NCBI GenBank assembly: GCA_030549175.1
Contig: JAUKUA010000007.1
Location: forward strand, 3,224,001 to 3,288,000
Source: Lasiosphaeris hirsuta
Taxonomy: Eukaryota > Ascomycota > Sordariomycetes > Sordariales > Lasiosphaeriaceae
Reading direction: 5' to 3'
DNA length: 64,000 bases
Made by a program: the position numbers and the translations under genes. This document shows positions 54,764 through 64,000 of this stretch, piece after piece. How positions within the stretch are numbered: the stretch's first letter is position 1; the number at the start of each line of letters is the position of its first letter. Under the pieces are notes generated by a model that was not told the origin of the DNA, did no database searches, and worked only from the letters and a program-made list of their open reading frames with translations.

Positions 54764-56688
54764 CCAGGAGTAGTAGTGACACACTCTTGGGCAGTGTAGT
54801 GGCGATGGAATTTGCCTTGATCTTCATTAACGGATTGGTATGGGGCGGTGGAGGCGGTGTTCTGTCTCGAGGCTCAGGCGTAGCTGGCCCGATCAAGATC
54901 TTGTCTGCGGGAGACGGATGCCTTGTACATACGACGCGTTGTGTGGGATATACGGCCCAAGACGGGCGAAACGGATAAGGGTTTGGTTTTACGGGGATAA
55001 GCGATCAAAACTTGCGGCGGTTGCCACCGAATCCCGTCCGAACCTCATTCATCAGCAGCGGTATCTACGGGCGTTCAACTCTTTTAGACTGTCTCGGCCG
55101 CATCATGACTGGCCCCGAGTTTACGGGGTAGTCGGGGGAAGTTATGCCGGGGAGCAGCCAGGCCAGCCGCCTGCGTGTAGTTCTAGCGAGCTGATTGTAA
55201 CAGTAGAACACACGCAATCCATGCAACAGGAGGCTGAAAGCACCCGTCAACTTGCGGAAACTTGGTAATCGTACAAGGACCCCGGAAACCCGGATCGCGC
55301 TGCGCATTACGCGTTGCCACCTGCAGCGCTCCCCGCGCCCAAGGCCCGAGGGCATGAACCGGCGAGATTTTGGGTTTGTAAGCTGGGGTGGGACTGGGGA
55401 AGTGACAGGACGAAAAGTTTTGCCGCCGGTGGTGAAGAGAAAAAAAAAGTCTTTGGCCTGTTCGGGAAGGTGTTTCGGTTTGGCCGGAGACGCCCGTTTG
55501 AACTTGTCTGACTTTTTTGCTGGTGCGAGACTGCCCTACACCTTACCTTACCGCAGTCTGCTATTGCATGGAAGGCGATTACTGCTAAGTAGAGGCAATT
55601 CTAGAATTGCGGGATAATCCCAAACCAAGTGGTGGAGAGTAGCACTTGCAAGATAACGCCGCAGATGAGGTGATTCTGTTGGAGTTGTTCGGCGCCTGTC
55701 TTTTGGCTCTTGGGATTGGGGGTTGCATGAAAAAAGGTTGCCCCTTTCGGTCTACTCTGGATGGCACTGCAACACGAGGGCTGGGCATTATTACCTCACT
55801 TCGCTGACTTGGGAAAGGTGCAGTGTTTTAGCCTGCCGTCGTAGGCTGGAGCATTGTAGGACAATGGGTGTCCCAGCGTGGTGGAAACCGCTTGATGAGA
55901 AAAGCTAGGCCGCTAAACTCACGGCCGCTCTCTTCGAAATTTGTCCGCCCTCAAAGGGGCCTGTTTCTCGGTGATTTCACTAGTGACCGTGCCGTCTGTT
56001 CTTTTGTGTTTCCGGCTACTGCGTGCTATATGCAACAGAAGTCTAGGCCCTGCAGAAGATACGCGATGGAAAGCGAGGTGGGAAACGGTATATGGATTCC
56101 CCTGTCGCGGTTGCCAAGTCGATGCTGGAAGCCGCACCCGAAGAATGAGAGACATTGATGAATAGCCATACGCTGGCGGCATTGAGGCAATGGACTGAAT
56201 AACACGTAGTAGAGCATGCACTGCTGCGACATTGCCAGGAACAAGCTGCTGACAAGACCGTGAGATTCTTGCCCTGGGTGAACGGGAATAGCTGAGGCGG
56301 AAAGTATCGGGCAGGGCTGAGGCGACAGAGCGAAGGCGCAGTGGTCGGACCTGATTGTGGGAGAACGCTGGCAATTGCGCGCCGGCAGGTCCCGTGACTC
56401 TGCCAACCCAGTATTCGCTCCCCCAATGCTCTCGGTGGCCGGGACAGGACAGGCACTGAGTGGAGGTGCAGCTCCATGGGTGCGCTCGCCTGAGATCCCG
56501 GACCAGCGACTGGCTGCAGCACTCCCGTCATCCGCAATCCGCCATCCACAGTCCAGAGTGCAGTGTCTGGTGTCCACCATCTGCCCCGTTCTCCATTCCA
56601 CACCCCTTCCAACACCAACTCGTCCTACTCCACCTCACCCTCACCCTCAGCATCATGGCTGTAGCCTCATGAGAGGTAGAGTTGCAAG
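54764..56688. promoter_or_regulatory. intergenic, NRC-2 promoter and long leader
   Basis: 1.9 kb without a supported gene. The left end is the 3' flank of the C2H2 gene. The rest is presumably the promoter and 5' leader of the downstream kinase, including a CT-rich stretch and two upstream ATGs just before its start. Confidence 0.6.
56655..56672 (+). promoter_or_regulatory. upstream ORF 1 of NRC-2 (MAVAS)
   Basis: A five-codon ORF ending at 56672, 16 nt before the kinase start codon, directly after a long CT-rich stretch that looks like mRNA leader. The spacing leaves little room for re-initiation at the kinase ATG. Confidence 0.6.
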
Positions 56689-56740
56689 ATGCCGTCCATC
56701 AAGAACGCGAATGGCGACAGCCACTTTCCTCAGCGTCTGA
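56669..56740 (+). promoter_or_regulatory. upstream ORF 2 of NRC-2, overlapping the kinase start
   Basis: A second upstream ATG opens a 23-codon ORF in another frame that overlaps the first 52 nt of the kinase coding sequence. It overlaps uORF 1 by the ATGA arrangement, so termination of uORF 1 occurs on top of the uORF 2 start. Confidence 0.6.
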
Positions 56741-58734
56741 AGGCTTTCTTCCGCATCAACACGACGAAATCCGATGGCTCGTCGCCCTCCAGCCTCAAGG
56801 CCGAGTCTAAGACGCCCTTCCGCCAGTCCCGCTTCTTCAGCGTCGGCCGACTGCGCAGCGCTACTGTCGCCAGCGAGGGTCACCCGCTCGACGAGTCCAT
56901 GAGCCCGACCGCTCATGCGAACCCCTACTTTGCTCACCAAGGCCAGCCCGGCCTGCGACATCACAACGAGGGCTCCGTACCACCCAGCCCGCCCGACACT
57001 CCCGTCCTCAAGATCAATGGCCCCGGCGGTGGCCCCGAGCAGCCCTCCGTCACTACCAAGGAGGAACTCGCTCGGAAGCTGCGGAGGGTCGCCAGCGCCC
57101 CCAATGCTCAAGGTCTGTTCTCCAGGAGCAAGGGGAGCGGCGAGCGCCCCGCCACGGCCGAGCTGAGCAAGGAGCCGCTTGCCGAGAGCAAAGACACCAA
57201 TACGCTGGGCTTCGCCGACCAGCCCAAGGTCAACGGAGATGGGCTCGGCACTCTGGCCATTCCGGACGGGGATAGCCTCGGCGCGCTTCCGTCGCCTAAC
57301 CGCTCACCACTCGCGTTCCGCAGGACCTACAGCTCCAATTCGATCAAGGTCCGCAACGTCGAGGTCGGCCCGCAGAGCTTCGACAAGATCAAGTTGATTG
57401 GAAAAGGAGACGTAGGAAAGGTATATCTGGTGAGGGAAAAGAAGAGCTCGAGGTTATACGCCATGAAAGGTCGGTCCGTCGCGCATTGGTGAATTGGGGA
57501 TAAGCCCATGCTGACAAGTTACAGTATTGAGCAAAAAGGAGATGATCAAGCGCAACAAGATCAAGAGGGCACTGGCAGAACAAGAAATTCTGGCCACAAG
57601 TAATCACCCTTTTATTGTGACGCTGTATCACTCTTTTCAGTCTGAAGACTACCTCTATCTCTGTATGGAATACTGTAGTGGAGGCGAGTTCTTCCGGGCG
57701 CTGCAAACACGGCCTGGCAAATGCATACCCGAGGACGATGCGCGCTTCTATGCTGCGGAGGTGACGGCTGCTTTGGAGTATTTGCATCTCATGGGCTTCA
57801 TATATCGAGATTTGAAGCCGGAGAGTATGTCCCCCCTCCCCTCATCTGATGCTTTCAATACAATGGCCGAGCTGACACACCACCCAAGATATCCTCTTAC
57901 ACCAATCTGGCCACATTATGCTGTCTGATTTCGATCTGTCAAAACAATCGGATCCGGGTGGCAAGCCTACTATGATTATCGGCAAAAACGGCACCAGTAC
58001 ATCGTCTCTGCCAACAATCGACACGAAGTCCTGTATTGCCAACTTCCGGACAAACTCGTTCGTAGGGACCGAGGAGTACATTGCCCCCGAAGTTATCAAG
58101 GGTAGTGGGCATACGAGTGCAGTAGATTGGTGGACACTGGGTATCTTGGTGTATGAGATGTTGTACGGCACGACGCCGTTCAAAGGCAAGAACCGCAACG
58201 CGACGTTCGCAAATATTCTGCGGGAGGACATCCCATTTCCAGATCACGCGGGGGCGCCACAAATATCAAAGTAAGTTGCTTGGTCACCTCTCACTTTTCA
58301 CATATACTGACTGCAATCTCAGCCTCTGCAAGTCTTTAATACGCAAACTACTAATCAAGGACGAGAACCGTCGACTCGGAGCGCGAGCAGGCGCGTCGGA
58401 TATAAAGAGTCACCCCTTCTTTCGGACGACGCAGTGGGCGCTGATCCGCCACATGAAGCCGCCAATTGTACCAAGCCAGGGGCGCGGCGTGGACACGGTC
58501 AACTTCCGCAATGTCAAGGAGAGCGAAAGCGTCGACATTAGCGGGTCGCGGCAGATGGGCCTGGGGGTGAAAGGGATACCACTCGATAGCGAACCGGCGA
58601 CGCCCGGAACATCGGGTACGGTGGGTGATGTGTCCGTGGTAGATCCTTTCGAAGAGTTTAATAGCGTCACGCTACATCATGATGGCGAGGATCATCATAA
58701 CTATGGCAATGGGTCGAATGGGTATCAGTCGTAG
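56689..58734 (+). CDS. nrc-2: AGC-family Ser/Thr kinase NRC-2 (Fpk1/Kin82 type)
   Basis: Four exons: 56689-57469, 57525-57824, 57889-58270 and 58323-58734; 624 aa, almost the length of Neurospora NRC-2 (about 623). The N-terminal 225 residues are Ser/Pro-rich, with many likely phosphosites. The kinase domain starts near 230 ([21 protein letters not shown]). The ATP lysine is in LYAMKV, the catalytic loop is YRDLKPENILL, and DFG is replaced by DFDLS, the usual form in Fpk1-type kinases. The activation loop has the extra insert ([18 protein letters not shown]) before [13 protein letters not shown]; the C-lobe holds [22 protein letters not shown]. The hydrophobic motif is DPFEEFNS. In yeast Fpk1 activates phospholipid flippases; in Neurospora loss of nrc-2 derepresses conidiation. 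Both roles are transferred from homologues. Confidence 0.95.
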
Positions 58735-60359
58735 GACGATTTTCAAAGGACGTCCGGGGCTGGAATATGTAGTGGGGCTTGTGGGTGCGGGCTTGAGTGT
58801 GATTCCTTGTCGGAGTCCTTGTTGGAGCCCTCGTATTTCGGCTCGTGGATGAGGCTTTGGAGAGCACCTGTTTGCCTGCTTACTGCCGTTGAGGGGTCGG
58901 AGGGTTGAAGGATCCTTTCTTGGTAGTTGGGGGCGTGTTCACGCGCCACAGAAGAAAATGAGCATGACAAACGGAGAGACCAGCAAGGAAAGCAAGCAAG
59001 TATCGGTGGGGACTGGGGGCGGAAGGCATTTGTGGGATTATCTTGTTTCCTTTAACCTGTCTTTTTTTACCTCGTTCCTTTTTGTTCTGTTTTACTTCTT
59101 GGTCTCTCATTCTGTTGTCGGTTGGCCTGCAAGCTCTCATTTTAGAAGGCGATGTTTTACCCACCTGGGGCCGATGCCGAAAAGGGTCGGGCATGAGGTT
59201 TGGTTTTACGAAAGGGGAGGTAAAGGAATAGGAGGGCATATGGTTGGAAGGGGGCCAAACCAACTTGGGTGAGGTGGAGTTGGGTTGGTCGGGGTCAGAA
59301 TAGGAGATCTCCTCTTACGTTCGTGATGGCACGGTTGAGAGGCGAGGGAGGTGATGGATGGTATCATATAGTGGCGGTTTGCCTATGATGGTACTCGTAC
59401 TTTTACTTCATATTTTGGAGTCTTGAGGGTGTTTGGCGTTTTTTTGGAAGAGGGTGGTTTTTAGTCAGACAGCGAACAAGAATTGACAGGCAGGTGGTGG
59501 ATAATTCGAGTATGTTGGTGAGACTGAGTATTAGTGACTGGACGAGTACTTTTGTGGCGATGTGGTTGATGGTGATGGTAAAAAGGGGGTCATCAACTTT
59601 ATCACCTAACTGCCGAACAGGGGCAAACTAGTGACTTTGCGGGGCCCCATAATTTCTCTTCTCATTTGCCAAGAGCCAAGAGACGCTCATGCTCCTTGAA
59701 CGCACGACGGCAGCTGGCCCCAGACTGCAGGATCAAAACGTCACAGCGATCAGCAGTGCATCGTGTTGCTGCAGCAGCCCGGTGCTCCGTCTTGTGTTCA
59801 CACTGAGAACCCGGGAATTCAGTGTCCTTCTTATCAGGATTGTCTCATTTGGAAGCCTGCAATTGGGCGGCTGTTACTGGTTCTGGGTAGCCATGTGGGA
59901 TTAGTATGGGCCAATGGGCCAATATGAGCGCTCTTGGGGGGCTGACTGAGGAAGCGCAGGTCCGGGTCTCAACAAAACCCGACTGAGGCGGCATGACCTG
60001 CCCTCTCCTCCGCATGTTCGATTGTGAGGAAGGCGTCCCCCGATCGAGCGCCTGCTGTGTGAGAGGTTTTGACTGTCTGCCTGTCAGGCTACCTGTCTTT
60101 TCTGCTTGCGGCTGCCTGTTTTGAGTTGCTTGATCTTTCGAGAGACAGCCCGTGCTTGCGAGTGGTCTTTGCGTCTTGATATCTAGTTTGAGCCCGACGT
60201 CTGCTACCAGTCGAGCACTTGAATCACCGGTTTTGCTTCGCTTCTCAGTTCCGAACCTAGAGTTCATATATTTTTATATGTTTTCGTCTTTTGTTTAATG
60301 AGTTTTGCGAAGGCAGATCCCGATCTTCGACGGCACCATTCAAAGAGGCCAGGAAAACA
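58735..60359. other. intergenic, NRC-2 3' flank and promoter of CorA-like gene
   Basis: 1.6 kb without a supported gene. GT-rich and T-rich patches near 59040-59110 and 59400-59600. The right end precedes the CorA-like gene. Confidence 0.6.
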
Positions 60360-62330
60360 ATGGCTAGCGCACTAGAGGGCGATATTCAACGATCGCGGGC
60401 GGATATCGAGGATGTCAACAGGAAGACAACCCAACCAAACTCCTCACACAGCATATTTGAGCATGAGACCAGATCTGAGATCGGTGCTACGCCAGCATAC
60501 ATGCTGGAATGGAGTTATTACGAATGCAAAAAGACAACATTTCCGACGCCCGAAACGTTACGTGCCGCCCTGCTGCAGTCGGATGTGCAAAGCTCGTGGA
60601 ACTTGATTATCCTCAATGGCTTGCCAAGAGACTATGTTGAGGTCTTGCTGGACAGCAACCTCAAACTCGACCCTGCCTTCATCGACGCTCACGCCGACCG
60701 GCGTCGATACCGCCCGCTGGATCTCCGAGACAACGGGGAAGTACCATTCATGCACCTGGAGTACCCGGAGCTGGTGGAGGGATTTCAGGCCGGAACATGT
60801 TTGCAAACGGGCGGGGGCGACATGATGACCGCACCGGTAACACACGCGCTCGGATCGGAAAAAGAAGAGACCCTCGCTGCCGTATTCTGCCATGCGTCAT
60901 TTTGGGCTACCTCGAGGCCCCTGTCTGTCCTGTTTTTGGATCGGCCGGTATGGAGAGATCCAGCGTCGAACCTCCGCAGGGCGTGTCGGAGAGCATCTGT
61001 CACTAGGTCCCATGGCAAGGATTCCGGGTGTGTTGAGATCCCGAGCTTAGCGGATAGTCTTTCTGGCATCCTCAAGGCCCAAGTCCCGAATGGCAGGGAC
61101 ATCATGGGTATCGGCAAAGGAGTTTATACCGCTCTCACTCGAATAGCTTACAACCACTGGCTCGATATGTTTGACGTCCTGGCGCTCCCAGCAGTGCAGC
61201 TCGAATGCCCCGAGAGAACGGCAGCATGTTACTGGCAAATACTTCACTGCCTCGAGCAGAATCTCGACATGGCAGACTATCTTAAAGACCGTAACTACAC
61301 GGACTCAGATATGCATGGATGTAGCCACTGGGACAAACTTCTCTCTCGAATACACTACCGCATCGCCCGGCTGCCCGCTATCACACCCCCGGACAAGGCG
61401 CCAACCCTCCCACAAGCCACGAAAACGAAAGCTGCGCCAAAATCTCAGCCTGCCTCCAGGAATGTCAGGCGCACCACCACCACCCTCCGGAGACGAAGCA
61501 GCGTCATCGATGCGCCCAGGAGCGGCCGAGACATTATGGATGAGAACCAGCGCGCCCTGGACCGCATCAGCTATCTCGGCGGTATCCTGATCCCGTTGCC
61601 CATCGTGTCTAGCATACTCTCGATGGGCGACACGTTCGGCCCGGGTGGCTCCATGTTCTACATATTCTGGGCGGCTTCAATCCCCCTGTCCTTCATCGCT
61701 GTTCTGGTCATCTATGCTGATACGATCCGCAAGGCTGAGGTCTGGGTGGAGGTTGCTGCAGAGCAGGTCGTCGCTGCCTCGGTTTCGTCCTCTAGTGGTG
61801 GAGAGGAGGGTGACAGCCATGGGCAGAGGCATTCTATCTGGAGGCGGAGACTCGGAAAGAGCGGTAAGCAGTCAACCGGTGATGAGGAGGCCCAGGTGCC
61901 GCCATTCGAACCGATGCCGATGCCGACGGAGACGGTGGACTATACAATAGATCCCCAAGGTCGCATTCTTGAAGAGACTGTAACGGCCCCGGCTGCTGAC
62001 GAGAAGGACGATGGGGAGACTTCGGATGGGGATAATAATGAGAATGCAGAGGCTGAAGCGGAGTTGCCAGTGCTTCTCAGGGTGGGTCCAGATGTCTTGG
62101 AGATCACCCCCAGCCCACCGCTTCCCGAGGCTATTTTGGAGCGCCGTTCAGACGGAGGGAAGCCAAAGGCCTGGAAGAGACAGAAGTTGGGATGGTATGG
62201 TGCAGTCAAGACGATTTTGTACCATAAACCAAGGTACTGCAACCCCACAGATACACCGGAAGGCGTGGCGGCATATGAGAGGCCGAAGAGGAGAAAGACA
62301 AGTACATTGTTAGTGAGTGATGGTAGATAA
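60360..62330 (+). CDS. CorA-like membrane protein with two C-terminal helices
   Basis: One frame, 656 aa from the first in-frame ATG (MASALEGDIQRSRADIED). The first 400 residues are soluble, with the helical, Trp-rich character seen in fungal CorA-like proteins. Two membrane helices follow: about 403-423 (ISYLGGILIPLPIVSSILSMG) and 433-456 (IFWAASIPLSFIAVLVIYA), linked by a short loop. A basic stretch with Thr/Arg (RRTTTTLRRRSS) precedes helix 1. The 200-residue C-terminal tail is acidic and likely cytosolic. CorA magnesium channels carry GMN at the end of helix 1; here the equivalent is SMGDTFG, so the selectivity motif is absent. Magnesium transport should not be assumed. A small out-of-frame ATG ORF lies just upstream (60298-60375). 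Confidence 0.78.
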   Translation: MASALEGDIQRSRADIEDVNRKTTQPNSSHSIFEHETRSEIGATPAYMLEWSYYECKKTTFPTPETLRAALLQSDVQSSWNLIILNGLPRDYVEVLLDSNLKLDPAFIDAHADRRRYRPLDLRDNGEVPFMHLEYPELVEGFQAGTCLQTGGGDMMTAPVTHALGSEKEETLAAVFCHASFWATSRPLSVLFLDRPVWRDPASNLRRACRRASVTRSHGKDSGCVEIPSLADSLSGILKAQVPNGRDIMGIGKGVYTALTRIAYNHWLDMFDVLALPAVQLECPERTAACYWQILHCLEQNLDMADYLKDRNYTDSDMHGCSHWDKLLSRIHYRIARLPAITPPDKAPTLPQATKTKAAPKSQPASRNVRRTTTTLRRRSSVIDAPRSGRDIMDENQRALDRISYLGGILIPLPIVSSILSMGDTFGPGGSMFYIFWAASIPLSFIAVLVIYADTIRKAEVWVEVAAEQVVAASVSSSSGGEEGDSHGQRHSIWRRRLGKSGKQSTGDEEAQVPPFEPMPMPTETVDYTIDPQGRILEETVTAPAADEKDDGETSDGDNNENAEAEAELPVLLRVGPDVLEITPSPPLPEAILERRSDGGKPKAWKRQKLGWYGAVKTILYHKPRYCNPTDTPEGVAAYERPKRRKTSTLLVSDGR

Positions 62331-63374
62331 TTCCTATATACAAGCATGTATTTCGAATGCATTGCCCTCTAAATCGTGTGTTGTGAATTCCGAGTGTGGA
62401 CCTATCCCCAAAAGTTGATGACTGATATCATTCAGTTTGTTGAGCGGTATGTGTGAAGTTGCAACCAGCCGCGAGGCTTTGTGAATATCTGGGCATCTAA
62501 AAGCTGGGGAGGCTCAGGCTGTGTTTGAGTAGACACCAAAAGTCCATGTGATACTCAACAGTTTCCCAAATAACACACAAGTATCTTAATTACAAAGAAG
62601 CATACTTTGCGTCTTAGTAGTATGGCTGTGTTATCTTGTTCGATACTGACGCAAAACAAAAACATGAAGATTGTGGGATGATGACATGCTAAAACATAAA
62701 CATCAGCCGTCAGTGCCTGTACGACAAGATTCATTGCTCATTACTTCAGCTGCGCCGGAATACGAGGTTTGTAGGTAGCACCAGTATGGATGTCAAGACA
62801 AGGGGCCAAAGGCAGGAAATAGGGCGGTTGGGTTGTGAACCACAGCTGTAGGCCCGTTTGCATTCTCTCGGCGTGGTATATTTATTGGACCCAAACAGCA
62901 GGAGGTGTTTCTTCCCAGTTCGTCACCAAACGGCCACCCGCATCAATCTCACACCGATTCGAGATTTCAGCAGTCTCTCTCACGCTACGCGTGGGTGTGC
63001 GATCAAGGTAAGTGGCAGCTCCCTTTCATTGTTGCTGAAGGCCTCAGTTGTCGATATTCACAACTGACTGGTAAATAGTCGGGAAAGAGCAGTCCTCAAC
63101 CAAAACCATATCCAACCAAACCCGCCTTGCAAACGTCAGCAGACTAGAAAAACGAAAAATACTGAGCCGTAAGCGTCCATCTACCCTGCATATGCCACCA
63201 TATCTAATAGAAAATGCAGTCAAGCACACGTGAAAACACCCCCCGACTCTTCCCTAGATCTCTTTCCAAGCAAGTACTCCTAGACGCAACTGCAAGACAT
63301 CAACCACGAGGCAGATTTACTGTTTGAGGATACCATTCTGACCAAGAGATAGCTTCCAAACCCCTCTCGCAACC
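62331..63374. other. intergenic, no gene recognised
   Basis: About 1 kb, AT-rich in its left half. The right end is a C/A-rich leader for the small Cys-containing gene. Confidence 0.6.
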
Positions 63375-63782
63375 ATGTGCTTCTACGTCCCGTGGGTCTA
63401 CTCCTGCTTCGACAGCAGCCAGACGACCTACGACGAGCAGGGCGTCAAGATCGCCATCAAAGGCGCACACGGCTGGAAGCTGGGCCTCGTCGGAGGCTGG
63501 AACGAGCCGTGCGAGGACTTCCCCAACTGCGAGAAGACTGCGACCACCACCTGGCAGAGTCGCGAGGAGATCCCGCACCGGTGCAAGACATGCATTGAGA
63601 AGAGACGGGCCGAGCTGCGGGCCGAGCTGTACGCCGACATGTACTCGGGCTCTGGACAGGACTCGGCCACGGAATCAAGCAAGGAGCCCGCGAGAGACCG
63701 GGACTTCGTACGGGGCTCGGCGCGCGTTGAAAAGCCGTCGCAGAGAAAGTCGACGCAGAATAGGTCGACCCAGACAGGGTAG
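63375..63782 (+). CDS. small Cys/Trp-containing protein, unknown
   Basis: Single frame of 135 aa. It begins MCFYVPWVYSCFDSSQ and has strong C/G third-position bias. It has six cysteines (C2, C11, two in EPCEDFPNCE, two in HRCKTCIEKRR); the last four could form a C-x6-C...C-x2-C zinc-binding cluster. A charged helix follows (KRRAELRAELYADMYSG), then a disordered Arg/Ser/Thr tail. It is like other short Sordariomycete proteins I have seen starting MCFY, but no function is known to me. There is no signal peptide or membrane segment. The ATG context (gcaaccATGtgc) is good. Confidence 0.72.
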   Translation: MCFYVPWVYSCFDSSQTTYDEQGVKIAIKGAHGWKLGLVGGWNEPCEDFPNCEKTATTTWQSREEIPHRCKTCIEKRRAELRAELYADMYSGSGQDSATESSKEPARDRDFVRGSARVEKPSQRKSTQNRSTQTG

Positions 63783-64000
63783 TGGCCCCCGCTCCGCTGA
63801 TGGTCTGGTTTATTGATGGCTCTTAGCGCCAAGGGGACTCGGGATGGGTGCGGTTACGCTTCGGAGGAGAGTGTCTCTGTAGAAAAGCTCGGTCCGCAGG
63901 ATTTGCTCTGCACGAAGCGCGTGATACCAGACAAATAATACCAGTCACCCCCATTGATCCTCCCGCCGCTTGAATTCAAACTTGTTGTCATGTTCCTCAG

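Noticed and set aside
1..64000. CRISPR arrays, phage or integron-like elements
   Set aside because: Eukaryotic gene structure throughout and no regularly spaced repeats.

Overview
This is nuclear DNA from a filamentous ascomycete, most likely of the Sordariomycetes and probably close to the Neurospora/Chaetomium group. The evidence is short GT-AG introns (about 50-150 nt, mostly gtaagt/gtatgt-type donors), C/G-rich third codon positions, long CT-rich leaders, and a very good match to the Neurospora conidiation kinase NRC-2. Species is inferred, not shown. I placed exon borders by hand; for every multi-exon gene listed the spliced length is a multiple of three and ends in one stop.

Left arm (1-15936), gene-dense: PRPP synthetase (minus), divergent from the RNA polymerase III subunit Rpc9 (plus). 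An atypical Rho-like GTPase (minus) ends 27 bp from RPC9. Then come the tRNA pseudouridine synthase Pus3/Deg1 (plus), the GPI-anchor enzyme subunit PIG-H/Gpi15 (minus), and a 1717-aa WD40/alpha-solenoid/disordered scaffold (minus, five exons).

Centre (15937-40716), gene-poor: about 24.8 kb holds one convincing protein gene, a 170-aa Ser-rich protein at 27923-28435, plus a tRNA-Val(AAC) and a degraded tRNA-Cys(GCA)-like locus with an intron. The rest is homopolymer tracts, microsatellites, a few hairpins and ORFs without coding character. It is either a very large regulatory/non-coding-RNA region or a decayed segment.

Right arm (40717-64000), gene-dense again: ESCRT-III Vps24 (minus), Hsp90 co-chaperone p23/Sba1 (plus), a small unknown protein (plus), mRNA-export factor Yra1/ALYREF with an 845-nt intron (minus), the tiny oligosaccharyltransferase subunit Ost4 (minus), the CCCH ribosome-associated factor Tma46 (plus), an SDR with a Phe at the catalytic Tyr position (minus), a C2H2/AT-hook nuclear protein (plus), the AGC kinase NRC-2/Fpk1 (plus), a CorA-like two-helix membrane protein (plus), and a small Cys-containing unknown (plus).

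The genes are mostly housekeeping functions in independent transcription units; there is no operon or metabolite cluster. I found no intact transposon, CRISPR array or phage-like element. The most interesting points are the long YRA1 intron (a parallel to the self-regulating yeast YRA1 intron), the GTPase lacking the catalytic Gln, the gene desert with its single small gene, the upstream ORFs on NRC-2 and the C2H2 gene, and the altered active site of the SDR.
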